Shown here: positions 1-7,475 of the stretch, in pieces
Position numbering within the stretch: position 1 is the first letter of the stretch
Layout: every line of letters begins with the position of its first letter
Source: Oceanicola sp. S124
GTDB lineage: Bacteria > Pseudomonadota > Alphaproteobacteria > Rhodobacterales > Rhodobacteraceae
NCBI RefSeq assembly: GCF_000220565.1
Contig: NZ_AFPM01000015.1
Location: forward strand, 1 to 34,254
Direction of reading: 5' to 3'
Length of the DNA stretch: 34,254 nt
Notes under the pieces: model-generated
What the model saw: only the letters and a program-made list of their open reading frames with translations
What the model was told of the DNA's origin: nothing
Databases searched by the model: none
Translations under genes and position numbers: made by a program

Positions 1-285
1 TGGTACATGTCGGCCTGACCCGCGGTCACGGCGTCAAAGACCTCCAGCGCGCCGACCAGCTCGCCCCGCGGCCTTGGCTTCCACCACCATCGAGCCACCG
101 GACAGCTCGTTGACGTTGTTGACGAAACGCTCGACCGAGTCCCAGACACCGGCCAGGCCGCGCGGCCAGGTGGTGACCATGGTCAGCTTGACCTGGCCCT
201 GGGCGACGGCCGGAGCGGCCAGCGACGATGCGGCTGCCGCCGTGCCGCCGATGGCGGAAGTTTTCAGAAAAGAACGACGATCCAT
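1..285 (-). CDS. TRAP transporter solute-binding protein (DctP-type), 5' part, frameshifted
   Basis: The protein begins MDRRSFLKTSA and has a twin-arginine (RRSFLK) export signal that ends in AAPAVAQ at about residue 29, then a segment (VKLTMVTTWPRGLAGVWDSV) typical of periplasmic TRAP-type binding proteins for organic acids. The start is supported by GGGGAGGAG just upstream of the ATG. After about residue 72 the reading frame breaks. A run of four C at 64-67 (plus strand) appears to hold one extra base. Removing it restores GELVGALEVFDAVTAGQADMY, the expected continuation of this family, to the window edge. It would feed a DctQM permease, which would lie left of the window. It is divergent from the Cache-domain kinase pair, a common partner that may sense the same ligand (inference). 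The family call is firm; the exact substrate is unknown. Confidence 0.85.
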
Positions 286-421
286 TTGGGCTCCTCCCCA
301 TGAGTTTCTTGAAGCCCCGTCCCCGGGGCGGATCGTTAGCAGTGCAGCGGACCGTAGCCTTTGGCGAGGGCGCGGCGAAATACCAAAGATTGCGTAGATT
401 GGCCGCGATCTTGCCGAAAAC

Positions 422-438
422 TACCCGCATACCGGGTA
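422..438. promoter_or_regulatory. Inverted repeat, candidate operator in divergent promoter region
   Basis: TACCCG-CATAC-CGGGTA is a perfect 6+6 inverted repeat in the 264-nt gap between the TRAP binding protein (minus) and the sensor kinase (plus). Its size and position would suit a dimeric regulator such as the LuxR-type response regulator encoded at 2055. No clear -35/-10 pair was found around it. The operator role is inference. Confidence 0.35.
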
Positions 439-549
439 TTCCCCAGCGTCATGCCGGATCTCATTCGCGCTTTTCGAGCCCGGCGGACCCGAGTCGGCCC
501 ACCCCTCGCCGAACTGGGAATCACCGGCCGAAGCGCCTAGAACCGAGAC

Positions 550-2058
550 ATGACACGGCCCCGTGCCCGCCCCGCGCCACGGCTTCAGGACCGCCTGGCG
601 CTTTCCTACGGACAGAAGCTGTTCCTTCTGGCCACGCTGCCGCTCATCCTGGCGGTGGCGGCAATCTCGCTGCTGGTGGCGGCGCAGTCGCGCGCCCTGG
701 CCGAGCGCGAGATCGCGGCGCTGGAACGCCAGATGATCGCCGCCAAGAAGGCCGAGCTGCGCAACTACGTCGACCAGGCCCGCAACGGGTTGAACCGGAT
801 CTACGGCATGGCCGGCCCGGATGACGGCCGCGCCCAGGAGCAGGTCAAGCAGATCCTCTCGGCGATGATCTACGGCGACGAGGGCTTCTTCTTCGTCTAC
901 GACTACGACGGCACAAACCTGGTCTCGCCGCGCCAGACCGGGATGATCGGGCAGAACTGGCTTGATCTGACCGATGGCAACGGCGTGGCGGTGGTGCGCG
1001 AGTTCATCAAGACCGCGCGCCAGGGCACCGGCTATGTCACCCATCTCTGGCCCAAGCCCTCGACCGGGCAAGAGGCGCTGATGGTGACCTACGTGACCGC
1101 CCTGCATTCCTGGAGATGGGCCATGGGCACCGGCGTCTTCATCGACGACGTGCTGGCCACGACGGCAGCGGCGCGGGCCGATGTCGAGGCGCGGGTGCAG
1201 CGCACCTTCCTGCATATCGGCGGCATCACGGCGGGCGCGCTGGTGCTGGTCTTCGCCTCGGGCCTGTTGATCAACATCCGCGAGCGGCGGCTGGCCGATG
1301 CCAAGCTGAAGGCGCTGACCCAGCGGGTCTTCGATGCCCAGGAGGAAGAGCGCGGCCGCGTCGCCCGCGAGCTGCACGACGGCATCTCGCAGCTGCTCGT
1401 CGGGGTGCGGTATGCGCTGGACAGCGCGCGGCGCCGGCTCGATGCCGGCGACGCGCGCGCCGGCGAGACGCTCGACCGCGGCATGTCCTCGCTGTCGGAG
1501 GCGATCCAGGAGGTGCGCCGCATCTCGCGCGACCTGCGGCCCGGGGTGCTGGACGATCTCGGCCTCGGCCCGGCGCTGAAGGCGCTGATCGAGGACTTCG
1601 GCGCTCGCACCGGAATCGCCGTCGACTTCTCGACCGTGGTGTTCCGCAACCGGCTGCAGAACGACGCCAAGATCGCCCTTTATCGCATCGCCCAGGAGGC
1701 GCTGACCAATGTCGAACGCCACTCCGGCGCGTCCCATGTCGCCATGGACTTGCGTGGCCACCGCTCGGGCGCCACGCTGAAGATCTCGGACGATGGCTGC
1801 GGCCTGCCAGGGGCGGCGCAGCAGGCCAAGGGCATGGGCCTGAGGAACATGCAGGAACGGGTCGACCAGGTGGGCGGCACACTGCGCATCTTCTCGACCC
1901 GCAGCGGCGCCGAGACCGGCACGCTGATCGAAGTCACCGTGCCGCCCTCGAAGGTGATCGACGCCTCCTCCGACGATCTCGACGCCCGCGAGGCGCCGGC
2001 CCAGAAGAACCCGCGCGTGGTCTCCTCCCCGCGCCGCAAGGGAAAGGACAGCGCATGA
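550..2058 (+). CDS. Membrane sensor histidine kinase with Cache domain, NarL/HisKA_3 type
   Basis: This 502-residue kinase has a membrane helix at about 24-45, an extracytoplasmic Cache-type sensor (about 50-215, with GDEGFFFVYDYDGTNLVSP), a second helix at about 220-243, and a HisKA_3 dimerisation/phosphoacceptor segment with H276 in ARELHDGISQ. The C-terminal HATPase_c domain shows N387 in EALTNVERH, a G box near DDGCGLPG and GMGLRNM. It would autophosphorylate on His276 and pass phosphate to the response regulator whose ATG overlaps its stop (ATGA). Cache sensors of this type often bind small organic acids. The divergent TRAP binding-protein gene makes control of solute uptake a reasonable inference, but the ligand is not visible in the sequence. 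Confidence 0.92.
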   Translation: MTRPRARPAPRLQDRLALSYGQKLFLLATLPLILAVAAISLLVAAQSRALAEREIAALERQMIAAKKAELRNYVDQARNGLNRIYGMAGPDDGRAQEQVKQILSAMIYGDEGFFFVYDYDGTNLVSPRQTGMIGQNWLDLTDGNGVAVVREFIKTARQGTGYVTHLWPKPSTGQEALMVTYVTALHSWRWAMGTGVFIDDVLATTAAARADVEARVQRTFLHIGGITAGALVLVFASGLLINIRERRLADAKLKALTQRVFDAQEEERGRVARELHDGISQLLVGVRYALDSARRRLDAGDARAGETLDRGMSSLSEAIQEVRRISRDLRPGVLDDLGLGPALKALIEDFGARTGIAVDFSTVVFRNRLQNDAKIALYRIAQEALTNVERHSGASHVAMDLRGHRSGATLKISDDGCGLPGAAQQAKGMGLRNMQERVDQVGGTLRIFSTRSGAETGTLIEVTVPPSKVIDASSDDLDAREAPAQKNPRVVSSPRRKGKDSA

Positions 2059-2717
2059 CCAGCGCCCCGAAGCCGCAGCCCGCCCCGCCGGTGCGCGTCG
2101 CCATCGTCGACGATCACGCCCTGGTGGCCGAGGGCATCGAGGCCATTCTCGACAGCTTTCCCGACATCCAGGTCGTCGGCACCTACAGCAATGGCCGCGG
2201 CATCATCGAGGCGGTCGAGGACATCCGCCCCGATGTCATCCTGCTGGATCTCAACATGCCCGAGATGGGCGGCCTGACCGCCTGCGAGATCCTGCTGGAA
2301 GAACACCCCTGGCTGAAGATCCTGATCCTGTCGATGCATGACAGCCCCGAGTACATCTCGACCGCGCTGGACCATGGCGCGCGGGGCTACGTGCTGAAGG
2401 ACGTGCCGACGGACGAGATCAAACGCGCCATCGACGCGGTCATGGCCGGAGAGCGTTACCTCTGCACCGGCGCCCAGGGCTCTCTCGCGCCGCCGCGCGG
2501 AGCCGGGCACCTGACCAACCGCGAACAGACGATCCTGCTACAGCTGGCCCAGGGCAAATCCAACAAGGAGGTCGCCATCGCGCTGGATATCTCTGTCCGC
2601 ACGGTCGAGACGCACCGCAAGAACATCAAGAAGAAGCTCGGGATCTCCTCGACCGCCGGCCTCACCCGCTACGCGCTGGAACACGGCGTGCTGCGCGACG
2701 CGACGCAGAGGTTCTGA
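2055..2717 (+). CDS. LuxR/NarL-family response regulator
   Basis: This 220-residue protein has an N-terminal receiver domain with the acidic pair D19-D20 and phosphoacceptor D65 (LLDLNMPEMGG), and the conserved Lys in GYVLKDV. It ends in a LuxR-type helix-turn-helix (about 153-205: LTNREQTILLQLAQGKSNKE... VRTVETHRKNIKKKLGI). The start ATG overlaps the kinase stop codon, so the two are translationally coupled partners. Phosphorylation would promote dimerisation and DNA binding. Likely targets are the divergent TRAP transport genes and its own operon (inference). Confidence 0.93.
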   Translation: MTSAPKPQPAPPVRVAIVDDHALVAEGIEAILDSFPDIQVVGTYSNGRGIIEAVEDIRPDVILLDLNMPEMGGLTACEILLEEHPWLKILILSMHDSPEYISTALDHGARGYVLKDVPTDEIKRAIDAVMAGERYLCTGAQGSLAPPRGAGHLTNREQTILLQLAQGKSNKEVAIALDISVRTVETHRKNIKKKLGISSTAGLTRYALEHGVLRDATQRF

Positions 2718-3033
2718 GACCCCGCCGGCCGCGCTGCCTCCGTCCCTGCGCCCCGGCCCGGCGGGATGGTTCCCGGCGCCCGTTCGCGCCCAGGGGCCTG
2801 CGAGCGCGGGCCAGGGCGCCGGGAGGATCGGGCAACCGCAGGCCCACTCCGGTTGCCGCCCAGATGCCGCTCGGTTGCCCCCGGGTGCCGCGACGGCAGG
2901 AAAGCCCTTGTCCACAGGGCTCCGCCGCTTTTCGCTGCGACGCCGCGCCGTTTTCCGCAAAGATTTCCGCCAAAAGACGCAACTTTCGGAAACAAAATGA
3001 GGAACCAGCGAAACTTTTCTCTCGCATTAACGG
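2718..3033. other. Gene-free stretch with short repeats and hairpins
   Basis: No coding sequence is supported. GGCAACCG at 2831-2838 pairs with CGGTTGCC at 2850-2857, and a further direct copy of CGGTTGCC lies at 2872-2879. AGCCCT...AGGGCT forms a small hairpin near 2903-2921. CCCGCCGGCC (2721-2730) can pair with GGCCCGGCGGG (2754-2764) just after the response-regulator stop and may end that transcript, although no T-run follows it. Confidence 0.5.
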
Positions 3034-3062
3034 TTGACCTTCCGAAAATCCCCTCGTATGCC
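3034..3062 (+). promoter_or_regulatory. Candidate promoter of the ilv leader and ilvBN operon
   Basis: TTGACC (3034-3039) and TATGCC (3057-3062) are 17 nt apart. The local sequence is unusually A/T-rich for this window. Transcription would begin near 3069, about 24 nt before the leader-peptide start and upstream of its AAGGAG. The -35 is strong and the -10 weak, so the exact promoter is a best guess. Confidence 0.5.
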
Positions 3063-3092
3063 TCCCTATACGAACGAAGGAGCCCTTGGGAC

Positions 3093-3140
3093 ATGACCGC
3101 GCTAGTAATTATCGTAGGAGCTTGGCGCATGGGCCGGTGA
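3093..3140 (+). CDS. Branched-chain amino acid leader peptide (attenuator ORF)
   Basis: A 15-residue ORF encodes MTALVIIVGAWRMGR. It has AAGGAG (3077-3082) ten bases upstream of its ATG. The run Leu-Val-Ile-Ile-Val uses CTA, GTA, ATT, ATC and GTA; CTA, GTA and ATT are A/T-ending codons that are scarce in this GC-rich window, which would make ribosome stalling sensitive to charged tRNA levels. It sits between the putative promoter and an intrinsic terminator ahead of ilvB. This is the arrangement of the enteric ilv and leu leaders, where stalling prevents terminator formation. The arrangement is seen directly; the regulatory role is inferred from known attenuators. Confidence 0.85.
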   Translation: MTALVIIVGAWRMGR

Positions 3141-3170
3141 AAGCCGGAGACCCGTTCAGGACCCCATGCG

Positions 3171-3198
3171 CCCCCGGATCATCCCCCGGGGGTTTTTT
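3171..3198 (+). terminator. Attenuator terminator upstream of ilvB
   Basis: CCCCCGG (3171-3177) pairs with CCGGGGG (3186-3192) across an 8-nt loop and is followed directly by six T (3193-3198), a textbook intrinsic terminator placed 65 nt before ilvB. An earlier hairpin (GGGCCGG 3131-3137 with CCGGAGACCC 3144-3153) overlaps the leader stop codon and could be the pause or protector stem. The CCGG at 3144-3147 could alternatively pair with the terminator's 5' arm as an antiterminator. A third stem, CCCGCG/CGCGGG, lies at 3203-3220. Confidence 0.82.
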
Positions 3199-3262
3199 AT
3201 TGCCCGCGCCCAGGCGCGGGGGCGAGGAGAGCCGCAACAGCGGCGACAGACGGAGAAGCAAG

Positions 3263-5017
3263 ATGGCACGTCAGATGAGCGGTGCGAAAATGGTGGTCCA
3301 GGCCCTGAAGGATCAGGGTGTGGACACGGTATTCGGCTATCCCGGCGGTGCCGTCCTGCCGATTTATGACGAGATCTTCCAGCAGAACGACATTCGCCAC
3401 GTGCTGGTGCGCCACGAACAGGGCGCGATCCATGCCGCCGAGGGCTATGCCCGCTCGACCGGCAAGCCCGGCGTGGCACTGGTGACCTCTGGCCCCGGGG
3501 CGACCAATGCGGTCACCGGGCTGACGGATGCGCTGCTCGACTCGATCCCGCTGGTCGTGCTCTCGGGCCAGGTGCCGACCTTCATGATCGGCACCGACGG
3601 CTTCCAGGAGGCCGACACCGTCGGCATCACCCGTCCCTGCACCAAGCACAACTGGCTGGTCCAGGACACCGACGACCTGGCGCGGATCCTGCATTCCGGC
3701 TTCCATGTCGCCACCTCGGGCCGTCCCGGCCCGGTGCTGATCGACATTCCCAAGGACGTGCAGTTCGCCACCGGCACCTACCAGCCCAAGCCCAAGGCGA
3801 CCGAGTACCGCTACCAGCCGCGGCTCAAGGCCGATGTCGAGGATCTGACCGAGCTGGTTGCGGCACTGGAAACCGCCAAGCGTCCGGTCTTCTATACCGG
3901 TGGCGGCGTGATCAACTCGGGCCCCGCCGCGTCGCAGTTGCTGCGCGAGCTGGTCGAGGCCACCGGTGTGCCGATCACCTCGACCCTGATGGGGCTTGGC
4001 GCCTACCCGGCCTCGGGCGAGAAGTGGCTGGGGATGCTGGGCATGCATGGTCTCTACGAAGCCAACATGGCGATGCATGACTGCGACCTGATGATCTGCA
4101 TCGGCGCCCGTTTCGACGACCGTATCACCGGGCGCACCGATGCCTTCTCGCCGAACTCTCTGAAGGCCCATATCGACATCGACCCCAGCTCGATCAACAA
4201 GGTGATCCACGTCGACTTCCCCATCGTCGGCGACATCGCCCATGTGCTCGAAGACCTGCTGCGCATCTGGAAGGCCCGCGGCCGCCAGATGAACCGCGAG
4301 GGCCTGGCCAAGTGGTGGAAGAAGATCGAGGGCTGGCGCGAGGTGAAATGCCTCACTTACAAGACCTCCGACAAGATCATCAAGCCGCAGTACGCGCTTG
4401 AACGGCTCGAGGCGCTGACCAAGGACCGGGATCGCTACATCACCACCGAGGTCGGCCAGCACCAGATGTGGGCGGCGCAGTTCCTCGGCTTCGAGGATCC
4501 GAACCGCTGGATGACCTCGGGCGGGCTCGGCACCATGGGCTACGGTTTCCCCGCCTCGATCGGCGTGCAGATGGCCCACCCCGAAAGCCTGGTGATCAAC
4601 GTCGCCGGCGAGGCCTCCTGGCTGATGAACATGCAGGAGATGGGCACCGCGGTGCAATATCGCCTGCCGGTCAAGCAGTTCATCCTCAACAACGAGCGCC
4701 TCGGCATGGTGCGCCAGTGGCAGGAACTGCTGCACGGCGAGCGCTATTCCTCGAGCTGGTCCGAGGCGCTGCCCGATTTCGTCAAGCTCGCCGAGGCCTT
4801 CGGCGCCAAGGGCATCCAGTGCTCGGACCCTGCCGACCTCGATGACGCGATCATGGAGATGCTCAACTACGACGGCCCGGTGATCTTCGACTGCCTGGTC
4901 GAGAAGCACGAGAACTGCTTCCCGATGATCCCGTCGGGCAAGGCCCACAACGAGATGCTGCTCGGCGACGCCTCGACCAAGGGCGCCATCGAGGTCGGCG
5001 GCGCGGTGCTGGTGTAA
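3263..5017 (+). CDS. ilvB: Acetolactate synthase, large (catalytic) subunit
   Basis: This 584-residue thiamine-diphosphate enzyme condenses pyruvate with pyruvate or 2-ketobutyrate, the first common step of valine/leucine and isoleucine synthesis. The N-terminal domain carries the FGYPGGAVLPIYD motif and catalytic Glu52 (VRHEQGAIHAAEGYAR). A central FAD-binding domain and a C-terminal ThDP domain follow. In the ThDP/Mg motif the usual GDG is GEA (Glu450, in AGEASWLMNMQE), followed 26 residues later by NN. As far as I recall, this variant is common to alphaproteobacterial IlvB proteins and is not a defect. The ATG has GGAG seven bases upstream and aligns with family starts. It is transcribed with ilvN and preceded by the leader-peptide attenuator. 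Confidence 0.96.
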   Translation: MARQMSGAKMVVQALKDQGVDTVFGYPGGAVLPIYDEIFQQNDIRHVLVRHEQGAIHAAEGYARSTGKPGVALVTSGPGATNAVTGLTDALLDSIPLVVLSGQVPTFMIGTDGFQEADTVGITRPCTKHNWLVQDTDDLARILHSGFHVATSGRPGPVLIDIPKDVQFATGTYQPKPKATEYRYQPRLKADVEDLTELVAALETAKRPVFYTGGGVINSGPAASQLLRELVEATGVPITSTLMGLGAYPASGEKWLGMLGMHGLYEANMAMHDCDLMICIGARFDDRITGRTDAFSPNSLKAHIDIDPSSINKVIHVDFPIVGDIAHVLEDLLRIWKARGRQMNREGLAKWWKKIEGWREVKCLTYKTSDKIIKPQYALERLEALTKDRDRYITTEVGQHQMWAAQFLGFEDPNRWMTSGGLGTMGYGFPASIGVQMAHPESLVINVAGEASWLMNMQEMGTAVQYRLPVKQFILNNERLGMVRQWQELLHGERYSSSWSEALPDFVKLAEAFGAKGIQCSDPADLDDAIMEMLNYDGPVIFDCLVEKHENCFPMIPSGKAHNEMLLGDASTKGAIEVGGAVLV

Positions 5018-5035
5018 GGACGGGGCGCTGCCGGG

Positions 5036-5106
5036 GGTGGGATATCTCCCACCCTACGCCATGCGCGCCCGCCCGCCCCTCCGCGTAGGGTGGGAGTCAT
5101 CCCACC
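5036..5106. repeat. Inverted pair of REP-like hairpin repeats between ilvB and ilvN
   Basis: Two copies of a 23-bp unit lie at 5036-5058 and 5084-5106, in opposite orientation. Each is a GGTGGGA/TCCCACC hairpin flanked on its inner side by CTACG (left copy) or CGTAG (right copy). Related copies occur at 15671-15692, 19443-19465 and 19576-19598. The pair interrupts the 198-nt ilvB-ilvN spacer and could fold into two hairpins in the operon mRNA. A tetranucleotide GTAG before a hairpin is the known form of REP elements mobilised by REP-associated tyrosine transposases. Confidence 0.75.
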
Positions 5107-5215
5107 TTCCGCCCCCACGGCCCGGTCCCTCGGGCAGAGTAACAGCGCAGGCGGGGTCGCCCCGCCTCCCCCGGAAGCCCCTCGGGCGACGCGATCGCCG
5201 CAAGGAGGAAACGAG

Positions 5216-5782
5216 ATGAACGCACTTAAGATCAAGAAGGGCGCGACCAGCCACTCCGCCTACAACCTTCGCCCCACCTTCTCGGACGTGGTCGAACAGC
5301 ACACCCTCGCGGTGCTTGTCGACAACGAAGCAGGGGTTCTAGCCCGGGTCATCGGCCTGTTTTCGGGGCGTGGCTACAACATCGAAAGCCTGACCGTGGC
5401 CGAGGTGGATCACACCGGCAAGCGGAGCCGCATCACCATCGTCACCCGTGGCACACCCCAGGTGATCGAGCAGATCAAGGCCCAGCTTGGCCGCATCATC
5501 CCGGTGCACCAGGTCAACGACCTGACCGTCGAAGGCCCCTCGGTCGAGCGGGAGCTGGCGCTGATCAAGGTCGAGGGCAGCGGCGACAAGCGGGTCGAGG
5601 CCCTGCGGCTGGCCGATATCTTCCGCGCCAAGGTGGTGGATTCCACCCATACCAGCTTTGTCTTCGAGCTGACCGGCGCGCCCGACAAGATCGACGCCTT
5701 CGCCGAGCTGATGCGCCCCCTCGGCCTGGTCGAGCTGGCCCGCACCGGCGTCGCCGCCCTGTCGCGCGGCGGCGAGGCCTGA
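5216..5782 (+). CDS. ilvN: Acetolactate synthase, small (regulatory) subunit
   Basis: This 188-residue protein has an N-terminal ACT domain at about 28-105 (LAVLVDNEAGVLARVIGLFSGRGYNIESLTV) and the C-terminal small-subunit domain (LALIKVEG... VVDSTHTSFVFELTG). The ACT domain binds valine or other branched-chain amino acids for feedback inhibition, and the subunit activates IlvB. AAGGAGG lies seven bases before the ATG. It is about 25 residues longer at the N-terminus than the enteric small subunits, as I expect for alphaproteobacterial homologues. A strong terminator follows at 5822, closing the two-gene operon. Confidence 0.96.
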   Translation: MNALKIKKGATSHSAYNLRPTFSDVVEQHTLAVLVDNEAGVLARVIGLFSGRGYNIESLTVAEVDHTGKRSRITIVTRGTPQVIEQIKAQLGRIIPVHQVNDLTVEGPSVERELALIKVEGSGDKRVEALRLADIFRAKVVDSTHTSFVFELTGAPDKIDAFAELMRPLGLVELARTGVAALSRGGEA

Positions 5783-5821
5783 GCCCCGCGCCCGCCCGGC
5801 CCGACATCCTTAACGAAACAC

Positions 5822-5857
5822 GAAACCGCGCGGCAGAGCCGCGCGGTTTCCGCTTTT
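5822..5857 (+). terminator. Intrinsic terminator of ilvBN
   Basis: A perfect 13-bp stem, GAAACCGCGCGGC (5822-5834) with GCCGCGCGGTTTC (5838-5850), has a 3-nt loop and is followed by CGCTTTT. It lies 40 nt after the ilvN stop. Confidence 0.9.
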
Positions 5858-5898
5858 CCCATGGGAGGTTTCCGGCCTGGACACTCCGGGGTCGTCGA

Positions 5899-5915
5899 CC
5901 TGACGAGCCGTCAGG
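5899..5915 (-). terminator. Small hairpin, possible terminator of the 5943 gene
   Basis: CCTGACG-AGC-CGTCAGG forms a perfect 7-bp stem with a 3-nt loop, 28 nt beyond the stop of the minus-strand gene. No T-run follows on the minus strand, so termination here is uncertain. Confidence 0.3.
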
Positions 5916-5942
5916 CCTTCCCCATGGCCGCCCCGGTCCCTG

Positions 5943-6323
5943 TCAGGACAGCTTCACGGCCCGACGCCTCTTGGCGTCACGCTCCTCGGCTGTCGGGAAG
6001 GACACCACGATCGGGCGCCCTCCGTCACTGGGAGGCGTCGGGTGTGGCTTGCGCGCCGCAGTCCCTGCGACACCCCCCGCTTCCTTCAGTCGTCCGGCCA
6101 GCGAGGGATAATGATCCTCGGCTACAAGGCGCGGGTTCTCGGCCATGCGCATGTCGCCGCTCTCACTCAGGTCGAACTGCACCAGGTCACCCGGATCGAG
6201 GCCCACACCTCCATCCATATTACCAATTGATTTTGAACGAAAAAAAGCAAGATCTCCGTGATCTTCGCACCATATAACAGCCGCTTTGTCGTCGGCTGCC
6301 CGCCACAGCACTATCCCGAACAT
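5943..6323 (-). CDS. Small conserved hypothetical protein, 126 residues
   Basis: The first 50 residues (MFGIVLWRAADDKAAVIWCE..., then DPGDLVQFDLSESGDMRMA) read like a compact beta-rich domain, vaguely reminiscent of small nucleic-acid-binding barrels, with an alternating hydrophobic/charged pattern. The tail is proline- and arginine-rich (KPHPTPPSDGGRPIVV, ERDAKRRRAVKLS). I have an impression of similar proteins in other roseobacters but cannot name the family. GGGGAAG lies about five bases upstream of the ATG. It is divergent from the XRE regulator at 6560 across a 236-nt A/T-richer gap. It has no signal peptide or membrane segment, so it is probably cytoplasmic. Confidence 0.65.
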   Translation of the reverse strand: MFGIVLWRAADDKAAVIWCEDHGDLAFFRSKSIGNMDGGVGLDPGDLVQFDLSESGDMRMAENPRLVAEDHYPSLAGRLKEAGGVAGTAARKPHPTPPSDGGRPIVVSFPTAEERDAKRRRAVKLS

Positions 6324-6442
6324 TGGCTTCCCCGTGGTTCGTTTCCGCGTTTACCCTCGATTCAGGATGAGAGAAAACCCTTCTCTTTTACATATCTCGA
6401 AACGTGTCGGCCTGTCTGATTTTGTGTCGCCACACGCCCAAA

Positions 6443-6483
6443 ATGACGTTATACAGATACATGTATGACGTTGCATAGCGTCA
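6443..6483. promoter_or_regulatory. Repeat cluster in divergent promoter region of XRE regulator
   Basis: ATGACGTT occurs at 6443-6450 and again at 6465-6472, exactly 22 bp apart (about two helical turns). Between and overlapping them is the palindrome ATACATGTAT (6457-6466). The second copy also forms TGACG...CGTCA (6466-6483). The surrounding DNA is much more A/T-rich than the window average. Such clusters often form operators of the adjacent regulator; autoregulation is inference. Confidence 0.45.
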
Positions 6484-6559
6484 GCTCCAAGAAAAAGAAA
6501 CTGAAACAGTGGAATAGAAATGAAGAGATGCCATGAAGACGCGTCCGGGGTGGTAGAAA

Positions 6560-7381
6560 ATGGTTAGCCAGAGTCTCAAATCCGACCAGGGTGAGCTGAA
6601 GCCCGTCGAAATCCGCAATATCTTTGGCGCGAACCTGCGCCAGCTCAGCAGCGCCTATCCCTCGATCGCGGGCCTCTGCCGCGAGCTGGGGATCAACCGC
6701 ACCCAGTACAACCGCTACCTCTCGGGCGAGAGCTTTCCCCGCCCGGATGTACTGCACCGCATCTGCCAGTTCTTCGGCACAGATGCGCGGATCCTGCTGG
6801 AACCGGTCGACGATATCGGCACCGGCAGCACCGATCTTCTGAACCACCCCGTCATTTCTGAGTACCTCGGCAAATCCGCCACGCTGGTGGATGAGCAGAT
6901 GTTTCCCTCGGGTTTCTACCGGTTCACCCGCGTCAGCTTCATCGACACCGAGAAGGCCGTCATGGGGCTGGTCTACATCTCGCGCGCGGACGGGCTGACC
7001 TTCCTGCGCGGCTTCGAAGCCCGCGAGGCGATGCGCCAGCAGGGCCTGCCCGATGACCCCCAGACACGTGAATTCCGCGGCCTGATGCTGGCCCAGGAAC
7101 AGGGCGTGGCGGCGCTGGTGGCCCGGCGCGGCTCGGTCACCTGCTCGTTCAACTTTCTGGCCCGGGTCGCGGCCTTCGACAACAACTTCTGGGAAGGCTA
7201 CACCACCCGCACCATCCGCGAGGCCGTCTCGGGCCCCCGCGCGGCGCGCGTGGTCTACGAGCACCTTGGCCGCAACGTGAAGCAGGTCATGGCCTGCGCG
7301 CGCGAGGCCGGGCTGATCCCCGAAGAGCGGATCCCCCCCTTCCACCGCCGTCTGCTGCGGATCGGAGAAAGCTTCCGCTGA
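6560..7381 (+). CDS. XRE-type helix-turn-helix transcriptional regulator
   Basis: This 273-residue protein has a helix-turn-helix at about residues 20-75 (IFGANLRQLSSAYPSIAGLCRELGINRTQYNRYLSGESFPRPDVLHRIC, interrupted here for length) and a C-terminal domain of about 180 residues (from about DLLNHPVISEYLG to RIPPFHRRLLRI) that I cannot assign to a known ligand-binding family. The ATG lies in a weakly scored context (GGGGTGG about 11 bases upstream). The repeat cluster at 6443-6483 may be its operator. It is followed by a bidirectional terminator at 7409. The DNA-binding call is firm; the target and effector are unknown. Confidence 0.85.
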   Translation: MVSQSLKSDQGELKPVEIRNIFGANLRQLSSAYPSIAGLCRELGINRTQYNRYLSGESFPRPDVLHRICQFFGTDARILLEPVDDIGTGSTDLLNHPVISEYLGKSATLVDEQMFPSGFYRFTRVSFIDTEKAVMGLVYISRADGLTFLRGFEAREAMRQQGLPDDPQTREFRGLMLAQEQGVAALVARRGSVTCSFNFLARVAAFDNNFWEGYTTRTIREAVSGPRAARVVYEHLGRNVKQVMACAREAGLIPEERIPPFHRRLLRIGESFR

Positions 7382-7408
7382 AGCCGATCAACGTGTGGGA
7401 CCAACGAA

Positions 7409-7434
7409 AAGGGCGCCAGCAGGGCGCCCTTCTT
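7409..7434. terminator. Bidirectional intrinsic terminator
   Basis: AAGGGCGCC (7409-7417) pairs with GGCGCCCTT (7423-7431). The plus strand continues TCTTG-like and the minus strand reads CCCTTTTCG, so the hairpin can end both the XRE regulator transcript and the converging aminotransferase transcript. Confidence 0.8.
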
Positions 7435-7475
7435 GATGACGTCGAGATGCAGATTGGTCCCCGCCCGCGGGGCGG

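Noticed and set aside
2908-2916. TTGTCCACA, close to a DnaA box
   Set aside because: A single copy with no further boxes, no A/T-rich unwinding region and no dnaA/parA neighbours; not evidence of an origin.
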